Source of the DNA: Pseudomonas sp. S04
Lineage (GTDB): Bacteria > Pseudomonadota > Gammaproteobacteria > Pseudomonadales > Pseudomonadaceae
Assembly: GCF_009834545.1 (NCBI RefSeq)
Contig: NZ_CP019427.1
Coordinates: forward strand, 3,850,001-3,914,000
Length of the DNA: 64,000 nucleotides
Direction: 5' to 3'
Below are positions 37,841 through 47,076 of the stretch, one piece after another. Within the stretch, counting starts at the first letter, position 1. Every line of letters starts with the position of its first letter. The position numbers and the translations under genes were made by a program. Below the pieces are notes generated by a model. The model ran no database searches, was not told the DNA's origin, and was given only the letters and a program-made list of their open reading frames with translations.

Positions 37841-38062
37841 TCAGACTTTCGCTGCTGCGGCCCGTGGCCTCTCGGGCTGCCCGGCATTCAACTGCGCCAA
37901 CCAGGCATCCTTGCAGGCTTGCGCCTCTGTGCGGCTGCCAAAGGCCGTTCCGTACTGCTCGCCATTGAGCAGGACCACCCAGCACACTGCTTGCCCCAAC
38001 GCCCGCAACCCGGCAGGCACACCACTGCCAATCATCACGGCAACATCGACCTTACATTGCAT
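37841..38062 (-). CDS. Small unknown protein, 73 residues
   Basis: Begins MQCKVDVAVMIGSGVPAGLR and has a hydrophobic middle (GQAVCWVVLLNGEQYGTAFGSRTEAQACKDAWL) like the short domains of hypothetical Pseudomonas proteins. The stop abuts the stop of the 76-residue gene. Function unknown. Confidence 0.55.
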   Translation of the reverse strand: MQCKVDVAVMIGSGVPAGLRALGQAVCWVVLLNGEQYGTAFGSRTEAQACKDAWLAQLNAGQPERPRAAAAKV

Positions 38063-38180
38063 GAACCCCCCTCGGGATATTCATTAGCTTCCTATCAATA
38101 GGCCTATGGTAATGAATAGCCGAACGGGGAAATAGCGATGTGCCTGCACTATTTAGTTGCGTAACCGGTAACAATCGCGC

Positions 38181-38278
38181 GTAGGAGCGAGCTTGCTCGC
38201 GATGGACGTTAACGATGACGCGTATAACCTGAACAAACGCGCTGTCTTTGAGTTCATCGCGAGCAAGCTCGCTCCTAC
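38181..38278. repeat. Inverted REP pair (BIME)
   Basis: Two perfect 24-bp inverted copies (GTAGGAGCGAGCTTGCTCGC then GATG; complement at 38255-38278) flank a 50-base spacer. Typical Pseudomonas REP doublet. Confidence 0.9.
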
Positions 38279-38306
38279 AATGACCAGCATTACGCCAAAC
38301 GCAAAA

Positions 38307-38355
38307 ATCGCAACCTGCAGCAACGTCCGCCTCGGACGCTGTTGCAAGTTGCGAT
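38307..38355 (-). terminator. Terminator of the DksA-like gene
   Basis: A 23-bp stem with three imperfect pairs and a three-base loop (arms ATCGCAACCTGCAGCAACGT... and ...GTTGCAAGTTGCGAT), followed on the minus strand by TTTTT. It lies 38 bases past the DksA-like stop. Confidence 0.8.
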
Positions 38356-38392
38356 TTGTTTGCGGCAACCCTCTAAGGGTGACCCGCGCGAA

Positions 38393-38797
38393 TCAAGCTT
38401 GACGCTGGTGCTTGTCGATCTGCTCGTGACGTTCTTGAGCTTCGATGCAGTACTTGGTGGTCGGGCTGATCAGCAGGCGCTTGAGGCCAATAGCCTCGCC
38501 GCTGTCGTCGCACCAGCCAAAACTGTCGTCAGCGATGCGCTCCAGGGCACGTTCCAGCTGAGGCAGCATGCGCTGGTCACGGTCAATGGCGTTCACCAGC
38601 CAGGTGCGCTCTTCTTCGACCGAAGCCGCGTCAGCCGGATCTGCCGGGGTGTCCAGGCTTTCAATGGCGATGCGGTTCTGCTCGATACGCTCGTGGGTTT
38701 CCACCTTCATGTTTTGCAGCAGCTCAGTGAAATAAGCCTGTTGCTCGGCATTCATGTAGTCATCCGCCGGCATGGCCAGCAACTTATCCTTTGTCAT
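38393..38797 (-). CDS. DksA/TraR-family protein with incomplete zinc finger (DksA2-like)
   Basis: A 134-residue relative of DksA. The coiled-coil tip motif DPADAA (about 52-57) that enters the RNA polymerase secondary channel is kept. The zinc finger keeps only one Cys of each pair: GWCDDSGEAIG (C..S) and KYCIEAQE (C..A). This is the pattern of Pseudomonas DksA2, which works without zinc. A role in ppGpp-linked control of transcription under zinc limitation or stress follows from the family. The start at MTKDKLLAMPADDYM is chosen by homology; nine codons lie upstream in frame. Monocistronic. Confidence 0.82.
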   Translation of the reverse strand: MTKDKLLAMPADDYMNAEQQAYFTELLQNMKVETHERIEQNRIAIESLDTPADPADAASVEEERTWLVNAIDRDQRMLPQLERALERIADDSFGWCDDSGEAIGLKRLLISPTTKYCIEAQERHEQIDKHQRQA

Positions 38798-39161
38798 TGA
38801 TTTCTCTATAAAAAATACGTGCATTAAGGCGAATCAGGATGCGTTCCGGTCAACCTGCCAGGTTTCGCAAAGGCGCCATACATTCCAAGCGCCACCCAGC
38901 AGTCAATTTACGAGGGGGCGGCAGTCTAAGGCCGAGGGGCGGCCTCAGCAACTGAAAAGACAGGGAATTTGTCTGACAAAGCCCTTAAATTGCTCTGCGG
39001 CAAGCTTTGGGCGTTTATCGGAGTGCGTTTATAGCAAGAAATTCAACCCAGCGGCTGTATATAGAAGACAAACGGCGACAGGCGCCCGCCAGAAGTGTTC
39101 AAGGCCAGTCATTTAGCGCTAGATTCTGTCCCTAGCCCCGCCACTCTCCAAGGAGTTGTAC
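38798..39161. other. 364-base divergent intergenic region
   Basis: Lies between the DksA-like gene (minus) and the glutathione transferase (plus). It should carry both promoters. No RNA, operator or repeat could be assigned. Confidence 0.5.
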
Positions 39162-39773
39162 ATGAAGCTGATCGGAATGCTCGATTCACCTTATGTAAGA
39201 CGTGTCGCCATCAGCCTCAAGACCCTGGACATCCCGTTCGAGCACGCCTCGATTTCGGTGTTCCGCGGTTTCGAGGCGTTCCAGGCGATCAACCCGGTGG
39301 TCAAGGCGCCCACGCTGGTGCTGGACGACGGCGAAGTGCTGATGGATTCGACCCTGATCATCGACTACCTGCAAGCCCTGGGCAGCCCGGGTAAAAGCCT
39401 GATGCCGGCGTCCCTGGATCAGCGCCTGCGCTCCTTGCGGCTGATCGGCCTGGCATTGGCCGCGTGCGAGAAGTCGGTGCAGATCTATTACGAACGCAAC
39501 TTGCGCCCCGCCGAGAAACAACATGCGCCCTGGCTGGAGCGGGTCAGCGGGCAATTGCATGCGGCGTACTCGGCACTGGAGCGGGAACTGGCCAGGCAAC
39601 CACTGCCCATGGATGGCACCTTGCAACAGGACGGCATCACCCTCGCCGTAGCCTGGAGCTTCACCCTGCTGGTGGTGCCCGATCAGGTCGACATCACGCA
39701 GTTTCCACTGATCAGCGCATTTACCGCGTATGCCGAACAGCAGCCGGCGTTTATCGAGACCCCGATGACCTGA
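39162..39773 (+). CDS. Glutathione S-transferase family protein
   Basis: A 203-residue protein with an N-terminal thioredoxin-like GST domain (MKLIGMLDSPYVRRVAISLKT, with the VKAPTLVLDDGEVLMDSTLIIDYL cis-Pro and glutathione-binding segment) and a helical C-terminal domain. It should conjugate or reduce substrates with glutathione. ATG at 39162 has AAGGAG upstream. It has no operon partner. Confidence 0.87.
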   Translation: MKLIGMLDSPYVRRVAISLKTLDIPFEHASISVFRGFEAFQAINPVVKAPTLVLDDGEVLMDSTLIIDYLQALGSPGKSLMPASLDQRLRSLRLIGLALAACEKSVQIYYERNLRPAEKQHAPWLERVSGQLHAAYSALERELARQPLPMDGTLQQDGITLAVAWSFTLLVVPDQVDITQFPLISAFTAYAEQQPAFIETPMT

Positions 39774-39840
39774 GGCCTCGCCTGATGCTTGCCGCTCCCG
39801 GCCTGCCCGCGATGGCCTTTCAGATATCGCCATCGCGGTA

Positions 39841-40659
<819 letters not shown>

Positions 40660-40740
40660 GGCCATCGCGAGCAAGCCTTGCACCTAGCGCCCACCTGATT
40701 ATTTGACGAACGGTCATCCGAGTGTTCAGATACCGCCCAG

Positions 40741-40922
40741 TTTCAGGTGTCTCATGCCGCCGTGCATGAGGTGAAACGGGAAACCGGTGCGCCCTTTCAG
40801 GGTTAGTCCGGTGCTGCCCCCGCAACGGTAAGCGAGTGACGCGTTCGACAGACCACTGGGCCCAAAGGCCTGGGAAGGTGAACGCTTCGAGCCTCGCAAG
40901 CCCGGAGACCGGCCTGGAATTT
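40741..40922 (+). ncRNA. Cobalamin riboswitch
   Basis: The conserved elements are in order: TTTCAGGTG opening, GGGAAACCGGTGC, AGTCCGGTGCTGCCCCCGCA with ACGGTAA, then the B12 box AGCCCGGAGACCGGCCTG. The first and last bases pair as the P1 stem. It lies 103 bases before the BtuB-like start and should repress that operon when adenosylcobalamin is high. Confidence 0.93.
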
Positions 40923-41025
40923 CTGTTTGGCAAACCTGCGGTGGGCGGGCATGGGCCGGTATTGGCGCGTGTCCGGTACTTTCTCCTGCGTGCTTCTGCG
41001 AAGATTTTTTTCGAGAAGACCAAAA

Positions 41026-43002
41026 ATGACTCAGATTCCAACTCCTTCCAGCCAGGACCAGCGTCCTGCGCGACTGTATGCCTGTGGCGCCCTGCTCTGC
41101 CTGATCAGCCCACCCGCCCTGGCCGACACCTCGGCCATGACCCTCGACCAGCAACTCGTCAGCGCCCCGTCGGTGGAATCCACCACCGTCGCCGAAATGG
41201 CGCGGTTCGGCAGCAAGGTCGAGATCATCGACCGCGCCCGGATCGAACGCGCCGGCCCCGACGCCGACATCACCCGCGTGCTGCAGATGTCAGTGCCCGG
41301 CCTCTACGTCGCGCCGAAAAACGGCCCCTTCGACTACGCCAACTATTCGCTGCTGGGTGGGCGCAACGACGACACGCTGATCCTGCTCGATGGCGTGCGC
41401 CTGAACAATCGCCTGTACGGTGGGCTCTACCTCGACACCCTGCCGGCCAATGCCATCGAACGCATCGAAGTGCTCAAGGGCGGACAAAGCCTGCTGTTCG
41501 GCACCCAGGCCGTGGCCGGGGTGATCAACATCGTCACCCGCAGCGCCCAGACCCGCGAGACCTCCGGTGAAGTCAACATGGGCCTGGACAGTTTCATGGG
41601 CCACAGCGGCGACGCGCGCGCCGAACAGATCGTCAGCAACGGCTTTGGCGACCTTGGCTTGCTGGCGTACGTCAGCCACAACGTCTCCGACGGCTACCAG
41701 CCATTTCGCAGCAGTGACATGCGCAGCACCGCCACCGACCGCAAGCGCGGCTACGAAGTCAGCACCTTTGGCGCCAAGGCCACCCAGGCCTTCGGCGACG
41801 ATTCGCGCCTGGAACTGTTCTACCAGTACAGCGACGCCAACCTGGACTTCGCCCGCCCCACGGACAACCGCAACACCAGCAACGACCGGGTGCAACAGAT
41901 CGCCACGGCGACCTTCGAACAGCAGGTCAATCAAGACCTGAGCTACTTCCTCAAAGGCCACGTCAACGACTGGGACACCCGCTACACCCGGGTCTACAAC
42001 CTCGAAGGCGGCGGCACCCGGGTGCTCAATCACAACGACTACTGGGGCTTCACCGACTGGGGCCTGCAGGCCGAGGGCAAGGCCGAACTGCCCGATGGCC
42101 ACGTACTGGTGTTCGGCAGCGACAACCAATGGTTCAAGGGCCAGGACGATGTCATGGTCATCGACAACCAACAGGCCGAAGCCCACGCGCTGTATACCCA
42201 ATTGCGCCCGGTGATCGCCGCGCTACCGGACTGGCACCCGAGCATCGGCGTTCGCCAGGAGCACCTGAGCGGCGGTGAAAGCGCCACGGTCGGCATGCTC
42301 ACCTCACTCTACGACCTGACGGAGCACTGGGCATTGCGAGGCCAGTTCGGCAGCGCCTACAAGCTGCCCAATGCCGAGCAGTTGTACGTCAACGAACCTG
42401 GCGAGGAGATGGGCAATCCCAACCTCAAGGCCGAGAAGAGCCGCAATGCCGAACTCGGCCTGGATTACCGGGGCACCCTGCTAGGCCGCGAATTCAGCGC
42501 CAGCGTCACCGGCTTTCGCCGGGAAATCGATGACCTTATCACCCTCGACGGCGACCAGTGGGTCAACGGTGATGGCGAGATCCTGGTGCGCGGTATCGAA
42601 GTCGACGGCCAATGGCAGCTCAATGATCGCTGGAGCCTGCAAGGCGACATGACCCGCAACTTGGTGGAGGGCCGCAACGGCGTGACCATCAGCAACATCC
42701 CGAGCTTCTTCGCCCGCTCACGCCTGGGCTATGAGTCGGACAATCGCTTGTGGGGGGCCGGAGGGTCGCTGCGCTACATCCGTTCGGTGGTCAGCGCCAA
42801 GGACGTGGATTACGGCCACTACTCGGTGGTCGATGCCGATGCCTATCGCTACCTGGACAACGCCCGGCGCCACCGCCTGAGCCTGCTGGTGGAAAACCTG
42901 TTCGACCGTGACTACGCCACCAGCATGACCACCGGCAGCCCGTCCGTGGAGAACCTCGGCCGGCCGTTCACCACCGAGGTGCGTTACACCTACCGTTTCT
43001 GA
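41026..43002 (+). CDS. btuB: TonB-dependent cobalamin receptor (BtuB-like)
   Basis: A 658-residue outer-membrane protein: signal peptide (LYACGALLCLISPPALA), a plug domain (about 50-170, SLLGGRNDDTLILLDGVRLNN and ERIEVLKGGQSLLFGTQAVAGVINIVTR), and a 22-strand beta-barrel ending in TEVRYTYRF with the terminal aromatic. The riboswitch upstream supports cobalamin as substrate. The ATG at 41026 is preferred; 33 upstream codons overlap the riboswitch leader. It is followed after 13 bases by a [2Fe-2S] protein and then a BtuF-like protein. Confidence 0.9.
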   Translation: MTQIPTPSSQDQRPARLYACGALLCLISPPALADTSAMTLDQQLVSAPSVESTTVAEMARFGSKVEIIDRARIERAGPDADITRVLQMSVPGLYVAPKNGPFDYANYSLLGGRNDDTLILLDGVRLNNRLYGGLYLDTLPANAIERIEVLKGGQSLLFGTQAVAGVINIVTRSAQTRETSGEVNMGLDSFMGHSGDARAEQIVSNGFGDLGLLAYVSHNVSDGYQPFRSSDMRSTATDRKRGYEVSTFGAKATQAFGDDSRLELFYQYSDANLDFARPTDNRNTSNDRVQQIATATFEQQVNQDLSYFLKGHVNDWDTRYTRVYNLEGGGTRVLNHNDYWGFTDWGLQAEGKAELPDGHVLVFGSDNQWFKGQDDVMVIDNQQAEAHALYTQLRPVIAALPDWHPSIGVRQEHLSGGESATVGMLTSLYDLTEHWALRGQFGSAYKLPNAEQLYVNEPGEEMGNPNLKAEKSRNAELGLDYRGTLLGREFSASVTGFRREIDDLITLDGDQWVNGDGEILVRGIEVDGQWQLNDRWSLQGDMTRNLVEGRNGVTISNIPSFFARSRLGYESDNRLWGAGGSLRYIRSVVSAKDVDYGHYSVVDADAYRYLDNARRHRLSLLVENLFDRDYATSMTTGSPSVENLGRPFTTEVRYTYRF

Positions 43003-43015
43003 GGGAGTGCTTGCC

Positions 43016-43387
43016 ATGGAAAATGACGTCAACGGCGTGCCGAGCGATCCGGCCTGGTCGAGCATCCCGCCGCACGCCCGCCAGGTGTTCTTGTGCACCG
43101 GGCCGCGGTGTGTGGCCAGGGGTTCCCTGGCGCTGTGGAAAACCCTGCGCCGGGAATTGCTCAAGCATGACCGGATCGAAACACCGGCGGGGGTCCTGCT
43201 GACCCGCACCGGCTGCCAGTTCCCCTGCAACCTGGGGCCGGTCCTGACCGTGTACCCGGATGCTTGCTGGTACCGGGTGCGCGATGACCAGGAGGTAAAG
43301 CAACTGGTGGACGGGCATCTGGTGGCGGGTGGGGTGGTCGCGCACCTGCTGATCGGCGCGCCTGCAGGAGATCCGTCCAATGCTTAG
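43016..43387 (+). CDS. Thioredoxin-like [2Fe-2S] ferredoxin domain protein
   Basis: A 123-residue soluble protein with CTGPRC (about 28-33) and GCQFPCNLGP (about 66-75), the four-cysteine layout of thioredoxin-like [2Fe-2S] ferredoxins. Within the B12 operon it might donate electrons for cobalt reduction; this is an inference from context. Its start has GAGGGAG upstream, and its end overlaps the binding-protein start by eight bases. Confidence 0.8.
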   Translation: MENDVNGVPSDPAWSSIPPHARQVFLCTGPRCVARGSLALWKTLRRELLKHDRIETPAGVLLTRTGCQFPCNLGPVLTVYPDACWYRVRDDQEVKQLVDGHLVAGGVVAHLLIGAPAGDPSNA

Positions 43388-45014
43388 GCGACTGCTGCTC
43401 AGTGTGTCGCTCTGTGCCCCGCTACCCGCACTGGCGCAGACCTACGACAACTGCGGGACAACCCGGGAAATCGAACAGGCACCGCAACGAATCATCGCGC
43501 TCAACCAGCACAGTGCCGACACCTTGCTGGCCTTGGGAGCCGGACCGGCGCTGATTGGCGTGGCCTATATCGACGATGACAATGTGGCGATCGAACAAGG
43601 CGCCTACCGCGGCATCCCCCTGATCTCCAAACGTTATCCATCGGCCGAGGTGCTGTACACCCAGCACGCCGACCTGGTGGTGGGCGGGTTTGCCTCGGCC
43701 TTTGCGCAACACCTGAGCTCACGGCCGATGCTGGCTCGCCAGGGCATCGCCAGTTACCTGCTGGAGTCCGCCTGCGACCAGCGCTCGCTGGATTTTTTCG
43801 CGCACATCCGTGCCGACCTGCAAACCCTCGGCGCTCTGCTGCAACGCCCCGGGCAGGCGCAGCAATTGAGCGCCGCCCTCGACGCCGACCTGGCCCGGGC
43901 CGCGGCGCTGCACAGCGGTGCCAAACCGTTATCGGTGTTCTACCTCGATAGCGAGGCGGACGGCCTGGACAGCGTCGGCAAAAACGCCTTCGTCACGGCC
44001 CTGCTCAGCGCCGCCGGGGCGCGCAACACCTTCGCCGAGGTCGACCTGGGCCGCCTGAGCGTGAGCCGCGAAACCTTGCTCGACAGTGACCCCGACGTGC
44101 TGTTGCTGGCCGACGCCGTCTGGTCTCCGGCCAGCCGCAAGCGTTATCTGCTGCGCCACGACCCGGTGCTCTCGCAACTGCGGGCAGTGAAGGAAAACCG
44201 CATGCTCGACGTACCATTCGCCCACCTGGTGCCAACGTTCGCCAGCGGGCGCGTGGCGCTGGAGTTGGCGCAGCGTTTAAAGGAGATACGCATGGAGCTG
44301 CTACGGGACCCCTATGGCCACGCGCTGGACCAGCCCGTCGGCGTGGCAGATGACGCGGTTGCGGCCGGTGGTCTTGGCGGCGTACAGCGCCAGGTCGGCG
44401 TCGCTGAGCCATTGCGTGGCGTCGCTGTGCATCGGGTTGAACGCCGCCAGGCCGATGCTCAGGCTGACTTGCAGGGTCGGGCTCTGTTCATAGCCCAGGC
44501 CCGAGAAACGGTCGCGCAGGGCGTCCATCGCCTGGACCGCATGGGCCAGCGGCACGTCGGGGAGGATCACGCAGAACTCGTCCCCGCCGTAACGCCCTGC
44601 GACGTCCGTGGCGCGCAGGTTCTGCTTGAGGATCTTGCTCAACTGGCGCAGCACAATGTCCCCGGCGACATGCCCGTAGGTGTCGTTGATCGACTTGAAG
44701 TGATCGATGTCGATCAAGGCAATCGCCCCGCCGGCCTGCTGACGCTGGCAGCGCTGGAACTCGATTTCCAGGGCGTCTTTCCAGGCCCCGTGGTTCAGCA
44801 GCCCGGTCAGGCTGTCGGTGCGACTCAGGGCCAACAGTTCACGTTTGCTTTTGCCCAGGGCATGGGTCTGGCGAAAGCAGATCCAACCGAGTGCCAGTGG
44901 GTAGAAAGTCAGCAACGGCAAGCAGGCATACATCTGCAAGGAACTGGTCGGCGGGATGAAGGCCGGCAGGAACAACAACAGCCCAAGCCCCAACCCCAGC
45001 AGTTGGGCCAATAG
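43380..45014 (+). CDS. BtuF-like cobalamin ABC binding protein with anomalous C-terminal read-through
   Basis: Residues 1-304 are a periplasmic binding protein of the BtuF/FhuD type: signal peptide LLLSVSLCAPLPALA, PQRIIALNQHSADTLLALGAG, VLYTQHADLVVGG, and an end ASGRVALELAQRLKEIR. Such proteins normally stop here. In this sequence the frame runs on for another 240 residues as the antisense of the convergent diguanylate cyclase gene; that tail is not protein-like. A possible stop (TAA in the +1 frame) followed by AGGAG and ATG at 44292 looks like the remains of a next gene start. No BtuC or BtuD follows, so a deletion near 44285-44310 is suspected. Confidence 0.7.
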   Translation: MLRRLLLSVSLCAPLPALAQTYDNCGTTREIEQAPQRIIALNQHSADTLLALGAGPALIGVAYIDDDNVAIEQGAYRGIPLISKRYPSAEVLYTQHADLVVGGFASAFAQHLSSRPMLARQGIASYLLESACDQRSLDFFAHIRADLQTLGALLQRPGQAQQLSAALDADLARAAALHSGAKPLSVFYLDSEADGLDSVGKNAFVTALLSAAGARNTFAEVDLGRLSVSRETLLDSDPDVLLLADAVWSPASRKRYLLRHDPVLSQLRAVKENRMLDVPFAHLVPTFASGRVALELAQRLKEIRMELLRDPYGHALDQPVGVADDAVAAGGLGGVQRQVGVAEPLRGVAVHRVERRQADAQADLQGRALFIAQARETVAQGVHRLDRMGQRHVGEDHAELVPAVTPCDVRGAQVLLEDLAQLAQHNVPGDMPVGVVDRLEVIDVDQGNRPAGLLTLAALELDFQGVFPGPVVQQPGQAVGATQGQQFTFAFAQGMGLAKADPTECQWVESQQRQAGIHLQGTGRRDEGRQEQQQPKPQPQQLGQ

Positions 45015-45344
45015 ACCGGCGAGCAGGAAGCGCAAACCGCCAATGGCCACGTTGTTCATGGCCATCATCGACAGTGTGGCAACGCTGGGTAACGGGTTGA
45101 ACTGCATGGCCGCCACCCAGAAGCCGCCCATGAACGAGTCAAGCAACAGGTTGCGATATTCCGCGCGATACGGCACCGCCGAGCGGCGGGTCCACTGGTA
45201 CGCCAGGTGCGGCCATACCAGGCCGTTGAACAGCATCAATGCCACCAGCCAGACCGGCGGCTTGAGCGGCAGCAGCGCCGCACCCACGCACAACAGGCCC
45301 AGCACCAGGCCGAGGGAGCGCGAGGTGTACAGCCTCTTGGCCAT
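44301..45344 (-). CDS. Diguanylate cyclase, MASE2-GGDEF
   Basis: A 347-residue membrane enzyme making cyclic di-GMP. The N-terminal half is a MASE2-like membrane domain (about 1-170). The GGDEF domain has DSLTGLLNHGAWK, IDIDHFKSINDTYGH, and an intact RYGGDEF active site with the inhibitory I-site RxxD (RATD) five residues before it. Domain order matches DgcC/AdrA. The start at 45344 (MAKRLYTSRS) has GGAAAGG upstream. Its last 714 bases overlap antisense the extended binding-protein frame, and its C-terminus beyond GRNRVICHA may be altered by the same event. Confidence 0.87.
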   Translation of the reverse strand: MAKRLYTSRSLGLVLGLLCVGAALLPLKPPVWLVALMLFNGLVWPHLAYQWTRRSAVPYRAEYRNLLLDSFMGGFWVAAMQFNPLPSVATLSMMAMNNVAIGGLRFLLAGLLAQLLGLGLGLLLFLPAFIPPTSSLQMYACLPLLTFYPLALGWICFRQTHALGKSKRELLALSRTDSLTGLLNHGAWKDALEIEFQRCQRQQAGGAIALIDIDHFKSINDTYGHVAGDIVLRQLSKILKQNLRATDVAGRYGGDEFCVILPDVPLAHAVQAMDALRDRFSGLGYEQSPTLQVSLSIGLAAFNPMHSDATQWLSDADLALYAAKTTGRNRVICHADGLVQRVAIGVP

Positions 45345-45601
45345 TGAAAGTCCCTTTCCTGCAACAGGTTGCATAGGGGGCCAAAGCTCCTCTTGGTACG
45401 GCAGATGGGAACCCTGCGACAGCTAGTCCCGCAGACGGCAACACATCGGAGTCTATCAGGGCAACGTCAAATTGCCATCACCGTCCAGCAGCCAGAAAAA
45501 GCCGGCCCAGCCTACCCTGCGCCGAAAGATTGACTATAAATGACAGGGACTCATCGCACCGCTGGCGCGGGTGTGCGGCACGACGAAAAACGAGGAGGAG
45601 C

Positions 45602-47056
45602 ATGCACACCTACCAGGTTCTGATCATCGGCAGCGGTTTTGGCGGCCAGTGTGCGGCAGTCAATCTGCTCAAGGCAGGTATCGACGACTTCCGTCTGCTG
45701 GAGCGGCGTGATTTTTCTGGCGGCACCTGGTGTCAGAATACCTACCCCGGCGCCGCAGTCGATGTGCCCTCCCCGCTCTACTCCCTGTCGTTCGCCTCCT
45801 GGCCCTGGACGCAGATGTTCGCCGAGCAGGCCGAGCTGCACCGCTACACCCAACATGTGGTCGAGCACTACCAACTGCGTGACAAGGTCGAGTTGCAGGC
45901 CGATGTCGAGCGGGTCGAATGGGACGACAACGCCCGGCAATGGCAGGTCTTCACCCGTGGCAAAGGCACCTTCCGGGCGCAGTTCCTGATCAACGCCTCC
46001 GGACCGCTGAGCCAACCGGTGATCCCGGCGTTCGAGGGCCTGCCACGTTTTGCCGGCAGCACCTTTCACAGCAATGCCTGGGATCACCGCTACGACTACC
46101 GCAACAAGCGGGTCGCCATCGTCGGCAGCGGTGCCAGCGCGGCGCAGATCATTCCCAGCATTGCGCCGCAGGTCGCCCACTTGCATGTGTTCCAGCGCAC
46201 CGCGCATTGGGTGCTGCCCCGCGCCGACCGCAGTTTCGGCCGCTTCCAGCGCTGGCTGCTGGGACTCAAGCCGGCCTACAAGCTGCTGCGCTGGCTGATC
46301 TACTGGCAATTCGAAACCCGGGTGATTGCCTTCAAGTATTCGAAAACCGCCCTCAAGCTGGTGCAACGGCAAGCGCTCAATCATCTCAAGCGCCAGGTGC
46401 CGGACCCGCAGCTGCGACAAAAGCTCACCCCGGACTTCACCATCGGCTGCAAGCGGGTGATTCTGTCCAGCACCCTGTACCCGGCGCTGAGCCGCGCCAA
46501 CGTTACCCTGCACGGCCGCGACCAGGGCATCGCCGCACTGGACGAACGGGGCATCCGCACCCTCGACGGCCAGCACCTGGAGCTCGACCTGATCGTCTGG
46601 GCCACCGGCTACGACGCCACCGACGGGGTGATCAATTATCCGGTGCTGGGTAAACACAGCACTCGCCTGAGCGACGTCTGGGCGCTCTACCCACGCGCCT
46701 ACCTGGGTACCAGCCTGCCGGACTTTCCCAACCTGTTTATCGTCACCGGCCCCAACACTGGCATTGGCCATACCTCGGCGCTGTTCATCATCGAGTCGCA
46801 GATGAACTACATCCTCGACTGCATTCGCACCCTCAAGGCGCAGGGCCTGCGCAGCATAGAAGTACGCAAGGAGGCCGAAAGCGCCTATACCGAAATGATC
46901 CACCAGCAGATGCAGCGCACCGTGTGGAAATCCGGTGGCTGCCACAGCTGGTATCAAAGCAAGAGCGGTCACGTGATCGCGATGTTTCCCGGATTCAGTT
47001 TCAGCTACCACCAACTGACGCGCCGACTGAAACCGGGCGACCACATCCTGTCCTGA
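45602..47056 (+). CDS. Flavin-containing (Baeyer-Villiger type) monooxygenase
   Basis: A 484-residue flavoprotein. FAD motif YQVLIIGSGFGGQCAAVNLL (about 4-23), NADPH motif RVAIVGSGASAAQIIPSI, the BVMO fingerprint FAGSTFHSNAWD (FxGxxxHxxxW(P/D)), and VWATGYDATDG. It would insert oxygen next to a ketone to give an ester or lactone. The alpha/beta hydrolase that follows by 20 bases could open that ester, a common catabolic pairing. The start follows GAGGAGC. Confidence 0.87.
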   Translation: MHTYQVLIIGSGFGGQCAAVNLLKAGIDDFRLLERRDFSGGTWCQNTYPGAAVDVPSPLYSLSFASWPWTQMFAEQAELHRYTQHVVEHYQLRDKVELQADVERVEWDDNARQWQVFTRGKGTFRAQFLINASGPLSQPVIPAFEGLPRFAGSTFHSNAWDHRYDYRNKRVAIVGSGASAAQIIPSIAPQVAHLHVFQRTAHWVLPRADRSFGRFQRWLLGLKPAYKLLRWLIYWQFETRVIAFKYSKTALKLVQRQALNHLKRQVPDPQLRQKLTPDFTIGCKRVILSSTLYPALSRANVTLHGRDQGIAALDERGIRTLDGQHLELDLIVWATGYDATDGVINYPVLGKHSTRLSDVWALYPRAYLGTSLPDFPNLFIVTGPNTGIGHTSALFIIESQMNYILDCIRTLKAQGLRSIEVRKEAESAYTEMIHQQMQRTVWKSGGCHSWYQSKSGHVIAMFPGFSFSYHQLTRRLKPGDHILS

Positions 47057-47076
47057 CGAGTACTGGGGAGAACGCG

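Noticed and set aside
40836..41570. A 244-codon frame starting in the cobalamin riboswitch
   Set aside because: It crosses conserved riboswitch RNA and runs out of frame into the receptor gene.
45551..47044. A 497-residue minus-strand open frame opposite the flavin monooxygenase
   Set aside because: Shadow of a convincing enzyme on the plus strand.
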